Below are positions 51,966 through 61,007 of a stretch of DNA of 64,000 nt, in pieces; positions within the stretch are counted from its first letter, which is position 1; each line of letters begins with the position of its first letter. Location of the stretch: assembly GCF_014649015.1 (NCBI RefSeq), contig NZ_BMSF01000002.1, forward strand, positions 186,001-250,000, written 5' to 3'. Source of the DNA: Streptomyces narbonensis. Lineage in GTDB: Bacteria; Actinomycetota; Actinomycetes; Streptomycetales; Streptomycetaceae. The translations under genes and the position numbers were made by a program. The notes beneath the pieces are model-generated. The model made no database searches and had not been told where the DNA came from. It worked only from the letters and a program-made list of their open reading frames with translations.

Positions 51966-54353
51966 ATGGCTGGCACCACCACGGGTATCCCCCGCGACGT
52001 CACCCAGAACCACGTCAAGGGCGGCATCGGCGAGTCCACGCTCCGCCCGGACGGCACCCTCAAGGTCACCGGTGAGTTCGCCTACTCCTCGGACATGTGG
52101 CACGAGGACATGCTGTGGGGCCAGATCCTGCGCTCCACCGTCGCGCACGCCGAGATCGTGTCCATCGACACCTCCGAGGCCCTCGCGATGGACGGCGTCT
52201 ACGCCGTCCTGACGCACGAGGACCTGCCCGCCGCGAAGAACTACGGCATGGAGTTCCAGGACACCCCGGTCCTCGCCTACGGCAAGGTCCGTCACCACGG
52301 TGAGCCGGTCGTCCTCGTGGCCGCCGACCACCCGGAGACCGCCCGCCGCGCCGCCGCCAAGGTCAAGATCGAGTACCGGGAGCTCCCGGTCATCACGGAC
52401 GAGGCCTCGGCCACCGCTCCGGACGCGATCCTGGTCCACGAGGGCCGCGACGACCACCACTCCGGTCACGTCCCGCACCCGAACATCGTGCACCGCCAGC
52501 CGATCATCCGCGGCAACGCGGACGAGGCAGCCAAGCGCGCCGACGTCATCGTCACGGGCGAGTACACCTTCGGCATGCAGGACCAGGCCTTCCTCGGCCC
52601 CGAGTCCGGCCTCGCCGTACCGGCCGAGGACGGCGGCGTCGACCTGTACGTCGCCACCCAGTGGCTGCACTCGGACCTCAAGCAGATCGCCCCCTGCCTC
52701 GGCCTGCCCGAGGAGAAGGTCCGCATGACGATGGCGGGCGTCGGCGGCGCGTTCGGCGGTCGCGAGGACATCTCGATGCAGATCCTCGCCTCCATCCTCG
52801 CGCTCCGCACCGGCAAGCCGGTCAAGATGGTCTACAACCGGTACGAGTCCTTCTTCGGGCACGTCCACCGTCACCCGGCGAAGCTCTGGTACGAGCACGG
52901 CGCCACCAAGGACGGCAAGCTCACGCACATGAAGTGCAAGATCGTGCTCGACGGCGGCGCCTACGCGTCGTCCACGGCGTCGGTCGTCGGCAACGCCTCC
53001 TCCCTCTCGGTCGGCCCGTACGTCATCGACGACGTGGAGATCGAGGCGATCGGCCTCTACACCAACAACCCGCCCTGCGGCGCCATGCGCGGCTTCGGCG
53101 CGGTCCAGGCCTGCTTCGCCTACGAGGCGCAGATGGACAAGCTCGCGGCCAAGCTGGGTATGGACCCGGTGGAGCTGCGCCAGCTCAACGCCATGGAGCA
53201 GGGCACGATCATGCCGACCGGCCAGGTCGTGGACTCGCCGGCCCCGGTCGCCGAGCTGCTCCGCATCGTCAAGTCCCGTCCGATGCCGCCGGAACGCCAG
53301 TGGGAGACCGCCGGCGAGAGCGCGGACGTCCGCGCGCTGCCGGGCGGCCTGTCCAACACCTCGCACGGCGAGGGCGTCGTACGGGGCGTCGGCTACGCGG
53401 TCGGCATCAAGAACGTCGGCTTCTCCGAGGGCTTCGACGACTACTCGACCGCCAAGATCCGCCTCGAGGTCATCAACGGCGAGGCCGTCGCCACGGTCCA
53501 CACCGCCATGGCGGAGGTCGGCCAGGGCGGCGTCACGATCCACGCGCAGATCGCCCGTACCGAGCTCGGCGTCCAGCAGGTCACGATCCACCCCGCCGAC
53601 ACCCAGGTGGGCTCGGCCGGTTCGACCTCCGCGGGCCGCCAGACGTACATGACCGGCGGCGCCATCAAGAACTCCTGCTCGATCGTCCGGGAGAAGCTCC
53701 TGGAGATCGGCCGGCGCAAGTTCGGCTCGTACCACCCGGCCTGGGCCAACGCCGAGCTCCTCCTGGAGGGCGGCAAGGTCGTCACCGACGGCGGCGAGGC
53801 CCTCGCGACCATCGCGGACGTCCTGGAGGACCAGGCCGTGGAGGTGGAGGAGGAGTGGAGGCACCGTCCCACCCAGGCCTTCGACCTCGTCACCGGCCAG
53901 GGCGACGGACACGTCCAGTACGCCTTCGCCGCGCACCGCGCGGTGGTGGAGGTCGACACCGAGCTCGGCCTGGTCAAGGTCATCGAACTGGCCTGCGCCC
54001 AGGACGTCGGCAAGGCGCTCAACCCGCTCTCCGTGATCGGTCAGATCCAGGGTGGCACCACCCAGGGCCTGGGCGTCGCGGTGATGGAGGAGATCATCGT
54101 CGACCCGAAGACCGCGAAGGTCAGGAACCCCTCCTTCACGGACTACCTGATCCCGACCATCCTCGACACGCCGACCATCCCGGTCGACTACCTCGAGCTG
54201 GCCGACCCCAACGCGCCGTACGGCGTCCGGGGCATCGGCGAGGCCCCGACCCTGTCGTCCACCCCGGCCGTCCTCGCGGCGATCCGGGCGGCGACGGGCC
54301 TGGAGCTCAACAAGACGCCGGTCCGCCCCGAAGCGCTCACCGGCACCCTCTAG
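51966..54353 (+). CDS. Xanthine dehydrogenase, molybdopterin-binding subunit
   Basis: A 795-residue catalytic subunit that hydroxylates hypoxanthine/xanthine to urate at a molybdopterin centre. Signatures: GVGGAFGGREDISMQ (about 258-272), PPCGAMRGFGAVQACF, and YGVRGIGEAPTLSSTPA with the presumed catalytic Glu759. Length and motifs fit XDH rather than CO dehydrogenase. ATG 51966 lies 2 bp after the iron-sulphur gene. Insertion of molybdenum cofactor probably needs the XdhC encoded two genes downstream. Confidence 0.93.
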   Translation: MAGTTTGIPRDVTQNHVKGGIGESTLRPDGTLKVTGEFAYSSDMWHEDMLWGQILRSTVAHAEIVSIDTSEALAMDGVYAVLTHEDLPAAKNYGMEFQDTPVLAYGKVRHHGEPVVLVAADHPETARRAAAKVKIEYRELPVITDEASATAPDAILVHEGRDDHHSGHVPHPNIVHRQPIIRGNADEAAKRADVIVTGEYTFGMQDQAFLGPESGLAVPAEDGGVDLYVATQWLHSDLKQIAPCLGLPEEKVRMTMAGVGGAFGGREDISMQILASILALRTGKPVKMVYNRYESFFGHVHRHPAKLWYEHGATKDGKLTHMKCKIVLDGGAYASSTASVVGNASSLSVGPYVIDDVEIEAIGLYTNNPPCGAMRGFGAVQACFAYEAQMDKLAAKLGMDPVELRQLNAMEQGTIMPTGQVVDSPAPVAELLRIVKSRPMPPERQWETAGESADVRALPGGLSNTSHGEGVVRGVGYAVGIKNVGFSEGFDDYSTAKIRLEVINGEAVATVHTAMAEVGQGGVTIHAQIARTELGVQQVTIHPADTQVGSAGSTSAGRQTYMTGGAIKNSCSIVREKLLEIGRRKFGSYHPAWANAELLLEGGKVVTDGGEALATIADVLEDQAVEVEEEWRHRPTQAFDLVTGQGDGHVQYAFAAHRAVVEVDTELGLVKVIELACAQDVGKALNPLSVIGQIQGGTTQGLGVAVMEEIIVDPKTAKVRNPSFTDYLIPTILDTPTIPVDYLELADPNAPYGVRGIGEAPTLSSTPAVLAAIRAATGLELNKTPVRPEALTGTL

Positions 54354-54434
54354 GACTCTCCGGGCGGTGCGTGCCTCCCAGGAACGTCACACTTCCACCG
54401 CCCGCACCGCCCGGAGTAACCCCTCAGCACCACC

Positions 54435-54555
54435 AGCACCACCCCGCCTCACCCCCGCAGTACCAGCACCACCCCGCCTCACCCCCGCAGTACAGCACCA
54501 CCCCGCCTCACCCCCGCAGTACCAGCACCAACCCCCGCTTCACCCCGGTAGTACC
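54435..54555. repeat. Four 30-bp tandem repeats between the xdh and permease genes
   Basis: Units of 30, 29, 30 and 32 bp, each of the type AGCACCACCCCGCCTCACCC followed by CCGCAGTACC. The last is degenerate. They fill most of the 358-bp gap after the xdh stop and before the permease gene. The array is C-rich on the plus strand and has no continuous coding function. Confidence 0.9.
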
Positions 54556-54711
54556 CCCGCAGCACCCAGCAGGACCGTTCCACTCCGTTCGCCTCGGGCC
54601 GTCCCCCGGGTCGTGCAGCCCACGCAGCATCCCAAATCCCGCAACTTCACCAGATCAGAATCCCTTCAAAGTCTGACGCGGGTGCCCCTTTGAACCTTGG
54701 GAGTAGGCCCC

Positions 54712-56184
54712 ATGACCCAGTCGTCTGTGGAGCCCAAGACCGCTTCGGAGGACGCGGGCTCCGGCTCCAACGTCCCCGCCGGCCGTTCTTGGCTCGACCG
54801 GTACTTTCACATCTCGGAGAGAGGATCCACCGTCGCGACGGAGATCCGCGGCGGCGTCACCACCTTCATGGCGATGGCGTACATTCTCCTGCTCAACCCG
54901 ATCCTCCTCGGAGGCCCGGACGTCGAGAAGAACGTCCTCGGCTCCTCCGCAGTCATCACGGCGACCGCCCTCGCGGCGGCGGTGACCACCCTGCTGATGG
55001 GCTTCATCGGCAAGGTCCCGCTGGTCCTCGCGGCCGGTCTCAGTGTCTCCGGTGTGCTCGCCACCCAGGTCGTGCCCCAGATGACCTGGCCGCAGGCCAT
55101 GGCCATGTGCGTCGTCTACGGTCTGGTGATCTGCCTCCTGGTGGTCACCGGTCTCCGCGAGATGATCATGAACGCGATTCCCCTCGCGCTCAAGCACGGC
55201 ATCACCATCGGCATCGGCCTCTTCATCGCGCTGATCGGCTTCAACAAGGCCGGCTTCGTCGGCGCGGGCCCGCAGTTCGGCCCGCCCATCACCATGGGAT
55301 CCGGCGGTGAACTCGTCGGCTGGCCCGTCCTGATCTTCGCGGTCACCCTCCTCGCGATCTTCGCCCTCCAGGCCCGCAAGATCCCGGGCGCCATCCTCAT
55401 CGGCATCGTCGCCGGCACGGTCATCTCGCTGATCGTCAACGCGGTCGCCGACATCCCGGCCAAGGGCCCGGGCTCCTGGGCCAACGGCTCGCCCGAACTC
55501 AAGGGCAGCGCGGTCTCGACCCCCGACTTCTCGCTCTTCGGCGACGTCGACTTCGGCGGCTGGGGCGACGTCGGCTACATCACGGTCGGCGTGATCGTCT
55601 TCACCCTGGTCCTCGCCGGCTTCTTCGACGCCATGGCCACCATCATCGGCGTCGGCACCGAGGCCAACCTCGCGGACGACAAGGGCCGCATGCCGGGCCT
55701 GTCCAAGGCGCTGTTCATCGACGGCGCGGGCGGCGCGATCGGCGGCGTCTCCGGCGCCTCCGGCCAGACCGTGTTCGTGGAGTCCGCCACCGGCGTCGGC
55801 GAGGGAGCCCGTACCGGCTTCTCCTCCGTCATCACCGGCCTGTTCTTCGCGGCCTGCCTCTTCTTCACCCCGCTCACCCAGATCGTGCCCCGTGAGGTCG
55901 GCTCCGCCGCCCTGGTCGTCATCGGCGCGATGATGATGATGAACGCCAAGCACGTGAACTGGGGCGACAGCTCCGTCGCCATCCCGGTCTTCCTGACCGT
56001 CGTGCTGATGCCGTTCACCTACAGCATCACCCCGGGTGTCGCGGCCGGCGTCATCGCCTACACCGTCATCAAGGTGGCGCAGGGCAAGGCCCGCGAGGTC
56101 GGCGCGTTCATGTGGTGCCTGACCGCGATCTTCATCGTGTTCTTCGCCCTTCACCCGATCGAGAGCTGGCTGGGCGTCAGCTGA
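54712..56184 (+). CDS. NCS2/AzgA-type purine permease
   Basis: A 490-residue membrane transporter with about 12 hydrophobic segments. The N-terminus LDRYFHISERGSTVATEIRG leads into the family motif GGVTTFMAMAYILLLNP; later segments include VPLVLAAGLSVSGVLATQVV and FFAACLFFTPLTQIVP. The AzgA/GhxP branch imports hypoxanthine, guanine, adenine or xanthine by proton symport. The position between xdh and xdhC argues for supplying purines to xanthine dehydrogenase. ATG 54712 is used; a TTG five codons upstream is less likely. Confidence 0.9.
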   Translation: MTQSSVEPKTASEDAGSGSNVPAGRSWLDRYFHISERGSTVATEIRGGVTTFMAMAYILLLNPILLGGPDVEKNVLGSSAVITATALAAAVTTLLMGFIGKVPLVLAAGLSVSGVLATQVVPQMTWPQAMAMCVVYGLVICLLVVTGLREMIMNAIPLALKHGITIGIGLFIALIGFNKAGFVGAGPQFGPPITMGSGGELVGWPVLIFAVTLLAIFALQARKIPGAILIGIVAGTVISLIVNAVADIPAKGPGSWANGSPELKGSAVSTPDFSLFGDVDFGGWGDVGYITVGVIVFTLVLAGFFDAMATIIGVGTEANLADDKGRMPGLSKALFIDGAGGAIGGVSGASGQTVFVESATGVGEGARTGFSSVITGLFFAACLFFTPLTQIVPREVGSAALVVIGAMMMMNAKHVNWGDSSVAIPVFLTVVLMPFTYSITPGVAAGVIAYTVIKVAQGKAREVGAFMWCLTAIFIVFFALHPIESWLGVS

Positions 56185-56225
56185 CGTCGTACCGTCGCCC
56201 TCCGCACACACCCAAGGAGACCGAA

Positions 56226-57362
56226 ATGCTGGACATCGCCGAAGAGCTTCACCGGTGGGTCGAGCAGGGACGCACGTTCGCCGTGGCCACCGTGGTGGCC
56301 GTCGGCGGCAGCGCGCCCCGGCAGCCCGGAGCCGCCCTCGCCGTGGACAGCGAAGGCACGGCGATCGGCTCGGTCTCCGGCGGGTGTGTGGAGGGCGCGG
56401 TCTACGAGCTGTGTCAGCAGGCCCTCGAAGACGGCAAGACCGTCATCGAGCGCTTCGGCTACAGCGACGAGGACGCCTTCGCGGTCGGCCTGACCTGCGG
56501 CGGCATCATCGACATCCTCGTCACCCCGGTGCGCGGCGGGGTCTTCCCCGCCGCGCTCGCGGCAGCCGCCACAGGTGAGGCGGCGGCCGTGGCCCGGATC
56601 GTCTCGGGCCCCGACGACCTGATGGGCAAGGCCATCCTGGTCCGCCCCGACGGCTCGTACGAGGGGAAGCTCGGGGGCCACCCCGAGCTGGACCGCACCG
56701 CCGCGAGCGAGGCCCGCGCGATGCTCGACACGGGCCGTACCGGCACCGTGGAGATCGGCGAGGACGGCAGCCGCTGCGGACAGCCGCTGACCCTCCTGGT
56801 CGAGTCCTCCGTCCCGGCGCCCCGCATGATCGTCTTCGGTGCCATCGACTTCGCCGCCGCCCTCGTCCGCGTCGGCAAGTTCCTCGGCTACCACGTCACC
56901 GTCTGCGACGCGCGGCCCGTCTTCGCGACGCCGGCCCGCTTCCCCGATGCCGACGAGATCGTCGTCGACTGGCCCCACCGCTACCTGGAGTCGACCGAGG
57001 TCGACGGCCGCACCGTGCTGTGCGTCCTCACCCACGACGCCAAGTTCGACGTGCCGCTCATCAAGGCCGCCCTGAAGCTTCCCGTCGCGTACATCGGCGC
57101 GATGGGCTCCCGCCGCACCCACGAGGACCGCAACAAGCGTCTGCGCGATGTCGGCGTCACCGAGCTCGAACTCGCCCGCCTGCGCTCCCCGATAGGCCTC
57201 GACCTCGGCGCGCGCACGCCCGAGGAGACCGCCCTCTCGATCGGCGCCGAGATCGTCGCCAACCGGCGGGGCGGCAGCGGCGCCTCCCTCACCGGCGCCC
57301 ACACCCCGATCCACCACGACGGCCCGCGCGAGCCGGACGGCCGCATAGGGTCCGTCGCCTGA
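56226..57362 (+). CDS. xdhC: XdhC-type molybdenum-cofactor insertion factor
   Basis: A 378-residue protein of the XdhC/CoxF family. In the characterised XdhC, the protein binds molybdenum cofactor and delivers it, sulphurated, to xanthine dehydrogenase. The N-terminal part has AVATVVAVGGSAPRQPGAAL and the Cys motif SVSGGCVEGAVYELC; the C-terminal half is a Rossmann-like domain (MIVFGAIDFAAALVRVGKFL, YHVTVCDARPVFATPARFPD, YIGAMGSRRTHEDRNKRL). ATG 56226 lies 41 bp after the permease, behind AAGGAGA, so it is part of the same operon. Confidence 0.9.
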   Translation: MLDIAEELHRWVEQGRTFAVATVVAVGGSAPRQPGAALAVDSEGTAIGSVSGGCVEGAVYELCQQALEDGKTVIERFGYSDEDAFAVGLTCGGIIDILVTPVRGGVFPAALAAAATGEAAAVARIVSGPDDLMGKAILVRPDGSYEGKLGGHPELDRTAASEARAMLDTGRTGTVEIGEDGSRCGQPLTLLVESSVPAPRMIVFGAIDFAAALVRVGKFLGYHVTVCDARPVFATPARFPDADEIVVDWPHRYLESTEVDGRTVLCVLTHDAKFDVPLIKAALKLPVAYIGAMGSRRTHEDRNKRLRDVGVTELELARLRSPIGLDLGARTPEETALSIGAEIVANRRGGSGASLTGAHTPIHHDGPREPDGRIGSVA

Positions 57363-57382
57363 AAGGCGTCGGGGGCTGCCGT

Positions 57383-58693
57383 TCAGTGAGCTTCCCGCCC
57401 CCGGACGGTCGGGGCCCAGGCCGGTTCCTCCTCGGTGGGCTCCGGTTCGGCGCGCCGGCCGCCGCGGGCGAAGAAGTCCGCGAGCGGCAGGATCGCGGCG
57501 CCGACCGTCACCGCGTCCGGGCCGAGCGTTCCCATCGTGATGTCGACCCGCGCCGCCGGGTAAGCGAGCGCGTACTCCTTCGCGTGGCCCCTGACCGTCT
57601 CCAGGAAGCGGGTACCGAGCTGGAGGCCCGCCCAGCCGCCGACGAGGATCCGCTCGGGCTGGAAGAGGTTGATCAGGTCGCCGAAGCCGGCTCCCACGTA
57701 CTCGGCCGTCTCCGCCAGCACGGCCAGCGCGGCCTCGTCGGGCGTCCGCCCCGCGTCGGCGGGATACGCGGCCGCGAGCATCGCCGCCAGCGCGGTCTCC
57801 TCGCCGGCCCCGGCCGGCACCGCCCCGCCCGCCTCGCGCCACCGGTCGAGGAGCGCGCCCGCGCCCGCGTAGGCCTCCAAACAGCCCAGGGAGCCGCAGC
57901 GGCAGCGGCGCCCCCGGACCCGTACCGTCAGGTGCCCCCACTCGACCGCCCGGCCCGGCCCCATCGGGTCCGTGACCACGCAGGCACCGACACCCGACCC
58001 GAAGAGCGCGACCACGGCGCTGCGCGCTCCGCGCCCGGCCCCGAACCACATCTCCGCCTGGCCGAGCGTCTTCGCGCCGTTGTCGATCCGGTACGGGACC
58101 GAGGCAGGCAGCTCCACGGCCTCGCGCAGCAGCCGCTCCAGCGGGACGGCGTCCCAGCCGATGGTCTGGCCGTGCACGACGGCGCCGTCCTCGGCGGTAC
58201 GGGCCACGATGCCGGGCACGCCGACCCCCACGCCGAGGAGCCGCTCGGCGGGCACCTCCGCCGTGGCGAGCACCTCCGCGACGGCGTCCCGGACGAGAGC
58301 GACGACGAGCCCGACCTCGTACCGCTCGTGCGGGTTCGCGCTCTCGACGGCCAACGGGCGTTCCGCGCGAGCAAGTTCGGTGAGCGTGAGGTCGAACAGC
58401 TCGACCCTGACCCGGGTTTCGCCGACGTCGACACCGATCATGCAGCCGGCGCCGGGCGTGATCCGCAGGAGGATACGGGGCCGCCCGCCGGCCGAGTCGA
58501 CGCTGCCGGCCTCCTCCACGAGGCCCTCCGCGACGAGTTCGCCGACCACGTTGCTGACCGAGCCCGAGCTCAGCCCCGTCGCCGGCCCCAGCGAGAAGCG
58601 GCTCATCGGCCCGTCGAAGTACAGACGGTGGAGGACGGCGGTGCGGTTCTCGCGTCGCAGGTCACGCACCGTGCGGCCGTTCCGCGTGGTCAC
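57383..58693 (-). CDS. ROK-family transcriptional regulator
   Basis: A 436-residue repressor of the NagC/XylR type. The N-terminal winged helix is LRRENRTAVLHRLYFDGPMS with GLSSGSVSNVVGELVAEGLV. The ROK sugar-kinase-like domain follows (IGVDVGETRVRVELFDLTLT, GVGVPGIV, ALFGSGVGACVV) with its zinc motif RRCRCGSLGCLE. It probably responds to a sugar or sugar phosphate, but no transporter is adjacent to suggest which. It is convergent with xdhC, 20 bp apart. Confidence 0.9.
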   Translation of the reverse strand: MTTRNGRTVRDLRRENRTAVLHRLYFDGPMSRFSLGPATGLSSGSVSNVVGELVAEGLVEEAGSVDSAGGRPRILLRITPGAGCMIGVDVGETRVRVELFDLTLTELARAERPLAVESANPHERYEVGLVVALVRDAVAEVLATAEVPAERLLGVGVGVPGIVARTAEDGAVVHGQTIGWDAVPLERLLREAVELPASVPYRIDNGAKTLGQAEMWFGAGRGARSAVVALFGSGVGACVVTDPMGPGRAVEWGHLTVRVRGRRCRCGSLGCLEAYAGAGALLDRWREAGGAVPAGAGEETALAAMLAAAYPADAGRTPDEAALAVLAETAEYVGAGFGDLINLFQPERILVGGWAGLQLGTRFLETVRGHAKEYALAYPAARVDITMGTLGPDAVTVGAAILPLADFFARGGRRAEPEPTEEEPAWAPTVRGREAH

Positions 58694-58771
58694 TGGGCCC
58701 CCTGGTGAAGTCGTCCGGCCGAAGCCCGAAACATACCGTTCCCGCGCCCGGGGTTCCTCGCCCTCCTCGCC

Positions 58772-59377
58772 TCAGGCCTTCCGCAGGCCGCTGAGGAGCA
58801 GCTCCGCCAGCTGTTCGTACGCCTCCGCGTCGGCCAGGCCGGTCGCCGCGGCCACCTGGCGCCGCTGGATGCGGACCATCACCGAGGAGATCACGTCCGC
58901 CGCGAAGGTCACGTGCACCTCACGGAAGACGCCCGCGCGCACGCCCTCCTCGATGAGCTGCTGGACCCGGCCGGCCGCCGCGCGGGTGTTCCGCTCGTAC
59001 ACCTCGGCCGCCGGCTCGAAGGCGGCGACGTCGTCGAAGAACTGCGGCGAGACCGGCGCCAGCTCGGCCGAGACGGCGCGCAGATAGGCCGCCAGCCGCT
59101 CGGCGGGGTCGTTCGCGGCGGCGAGTCCCGCCTCGACCCGGGCCGTGGCCCGTCGGAAGAAGTGCACGACGGCCGCCCGGACGAGCTGCTCCTTGCTGCC
59201 GGCCAGGCCGTACAGCGTGCGCTTCGAGCAGCGCAGCCGCGCGGCCAGGTCGTCGAGGGTCAGGCGGGCGAAGCCCTCGCCGACGAGCAGCGCGACGAGC
59301 TCCTCGAAGAGAGCGGAGCGGCGTGCGGCCCCGCGGCCCGTCAGCTTCGGGGCGTCGGCGGAGGAGGTCTCGATCAC
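58772..59377 (-). CDS. TetR-family regulator
   Basis: A 201-residue regulator. The N-terminal helix-turn-helix is AARRSALFEELVALLVGEGF, ARLTLDDLAARLRCSKRTLY, and a helical ligand domain follows (FFDDVAAFEPAAEVYERNTR). It starts at GTG 59377 and is divergent from an acyl-CoA dehydrogenase gene; a perfect 14-bp palindrome lies between them. It probably represses that enzyme and itself, responding to an acyl-CoA or related ligand, by analogy with FadR/KstR-type TetR proteins. Confidence 0.88.
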   Translation of the reverse strand: MIETSSADAPKLTGRGAARRSALFEELVALLVGEGFARLTLDDLAARLRCSKRTLYGLAGSKEQLVRAAVVHFFRRATARVEAGLAAANDPAERLAAYLRAVSAELAPVSPQFFDDVAAFEPAAEVYERNTRAAAGRVQQLIEEGVRAGVFREVHVTFAADVISSVMVRIQRRQVAAATGLADAEAYEQLAELLLSGLRKA

Positions 59378-59525
59378 CCCGTCAGTATTCCAGGCCACCT
59401 CCCGCAGGGGCCTTGAGCCCTGGTGAGGAGTCCGGCGGGGGACCCGGGGGGCGGGGGTCCCGGGGGCGGGGGTCCCGAGGGGGCCGCGGGGGGTTACGTC
59501 CGAAGCCGGCTGCGCTACGCTAAGC

Positions 59526-59539
59526 GGTACTGCAGTACC
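59526..59539. promoter_or_regulatory. Probable TetR operator between tetR and acyl-CoA dehydrogenase
   Basis: A perfect 14-bp palindrome GGTACTGCAGTACC, 37 bp before the dehydrogenase start. A half-site AGTACC recurs about 6 bp downstream. Position in the divergent promoter region fits a TetR-type operator. Confidence 0.6.
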
Positions 59540-59575
59540 TGCCCCAGTACCACTTTGCGCGCCGCTGGAGTCGCC

Positions 59576-60721
59576 ATGGATGTCGACCGCCTGCTTCCCA
59601 CCCCCGAAGCGGCGGACCTCATCGCCCTCACCCGGGAGATCGCCGACAAGGAGCTCTCTCCCCGGGTGAACGAGCACGAGGCCGCCGAGACCTACCCCGA
59701 AGGTCTCTTCACCACCCTCGGCCAGGCCGGGCTCCTCGGCCTCGCCTACCCCGAGGAGTACGGCGGCGGAGGCCAGCCGTACGAGGTCTACCTCCAGGTC
59801 CTGGAAGAGCTCGCCGCCCGCTGGGCGGCCGTCGCCGTCGCCACCAGCGTCCACACGCTGGCCTGCCACCCGCTCCACACCTTCGGCACCGCCGAGCAGA
59901 AGGAGCGCTGGCTGCCCGCGATGCTGGAAGGCCGCACCATCGGCGGCTACAGCCTCTCCGAGCCGCAGGCCGGCTCGGACGCGGCCGCCCTCTCCTGCAA
60001 GGCCGAGCTCCAGGAAGACGGCAGCGGCTACCGCGTGACCGGCACCAAGGCCTGGATCACCCACGGCGGCAAGGCCGACTTCTACGCCCTCTTCGCCCGC
60101 ACCGCGCCCGGCAGCCACGGCATCTCCTGCTTCCTCGCCCCCGGCGCCGCCGAAGGGCTGAGCTTCGGCCAGCCCGAGCGCAAGATGGGCCTCCAGGCGG
60201 TCCCGACCACCTCCGCGTACTGGGACGGCGCCCTCCTCGACGCCGACCGGCTCATCGGGGAGGAGGGTCAGGGCCTCCAGATCGCCTTCAGCGCCCTCGA
60301 CAGCGGCCGTCTCGGCATCGCCGCCTGCGCGACGGGCCTCGCCCAGGCCGCGCTGGACGCCGCCGTCGAGTACGCCAACGAGCGCACCACCTTCGGCCGC
60401 CGCATCGTCGACCACCAGGGCCTCGGCTTCCTCCTCGCCGACATGGCCGCCGCGGTCGACGCGGCCCGCGCCACCTACCTGGACGCGGCCCGCCGCCGCG
60501 ACCTCGGCCGCCCCTTCAGCCGCCAGGCCAGCGCGGCCAAGCTCATCGCCACCGACACGGCCATGAAGGTCACCACGGACGCGGTCCAGGTCCTCGGCGG
60601 CTACGGCTACACCCGCGACTTCCCGGTGGAGCGTTTCATGCGCGAGGCGAAAATCATGCAGATCTTCGAGGGCACCAACCAGATCCAGCGACTGGTCATC
60701 AGCCGCGGCCTGGCGCGCTGA
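59576..60721 (+). CDS. Acyl-CoA dehydrogenase
   Basis: A 381-residue flavoenzyme of the short/medium-chain acyl-CoA dehydrogenase family. It carries LSEPQAGSDAAALSCKAELQ, GTKAWITHGG, the signature region YANERTTFGRRIVDHQGLGF, VQVLGGYGYTRDFPVERFMR and IFEGTNQIQRLVISRGLAR. The catalytic-base Glu is expected in the IFEGTNQIQ block, as in medium-chain enzymes. ATG 59576 follows CTGGAG. It is likely under the divergent TetR repressor and ends in a strong terminator. Substrate length cannot be read from the sequence. Confidence 0.92.
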   Translation: MDVDRLLPTPEAADLIALTREIADKELSPRVNEHEAAETYPEGLFTTLGQAGLLGLAYPEEYGGGGQPYEVYLQVLEELAARWAAVAVATSVHTLACHPLHTFGTAEQKERWLPAMLEGRTIGGYSLSEPQAGSDAAALSCKAELQEDGSGYRVTGTKAWITHGGKADFYALFARTAPGSHGISCFLAPGAAEGLSFGQPERKMGLQAVPTTSAYWDGALLDADRLIGEEGQGLQIAFSALDSGRLGIAACATGLAQAALDAAVEYANERTTFGRRIVDHQGLGFLLADMAAAVDAARATYLDAARRRDLGRPFSRQASAAKLIATDTAMKVTTDAVQVLGGYGYTRDFPVERFMREAKIMQIFEGTNQIQRLVISRGLAR

Positions 60722-60740
60722 CCGGGTACGCGTCCGGAGC

Positions 60741-60768
60741 ACCCGGCTTCCTGCGGAGGAAGCCGGGT
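60741..60768 (+). terminator. Terminator after acyl-CoA dehydrogenase
   Basis: Perfect 11-bp arms ACCCGGCTTCC and GGAAGCCGGGT with a TGCGGA loop, 20 bp after the stop codon. Confidence 0.8.
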
Positions 60769-60770
60769 AC

Positions 60771-60950
60771 GCCACCACTGACCCGGACCACTAATTCGGA
60801 CCGTTAACCCGGACCACTGACGCGGGCCGTTAACCCGCATCACTGATGCGGACCACTAGCTCGGACTGTTACCCGGACAACTGACCGGGATCGTCAGCCC
60901 GGATGTCAGCCCGGATCGTTAGAGGGGAACGTCGGCGCGAAACGTTAGCG
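60771..60950. repeat. 14-unit degenerate 13-bp tandem array
   Basis: Fourteen consecutive units, twelve of 13 bp and two of 12 bp, of the forms CGGACCACTGACC and CGGACCGTTAACC, alternating imperfectly. Identity falls toward the right end. The array sits between a terminator and a promoter-like region, with no ORF across it. Confidence 0.88.
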
Positions 60951-60965
60951 GGCTTAAGTTCTGCG

Positions 60966-60996
60966 CTACGGTGGAATCTCGAATGGTGATTCCACC
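60966..60996 (+). promoter_or_regulatory. Promoter-like hexamer and inverted repeat before the small gene pair
   Basis: TACGGT (60966-60971, a TAnnnT -10) overlaps the left arm of the perfect 9-bp inverted repeat GGTGGAATC / GATTCCACC (60970-60978, 60988-60996), which ends 11 bp before the ATG and directly precedes GGAGG. It could be an operator or a 5' hairpin; autoregulation would fit a toxin-antitoxin pair. Confidence 0.45.
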
Positions 60997-61007
60997 GGAG
61001 GGCCAGG

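Noticed and set aside
60771..60950. CRISPR array
   Set aside because: Repeats are contiguous 12-13-bp units with no spacers, and no cas gene is nearby.
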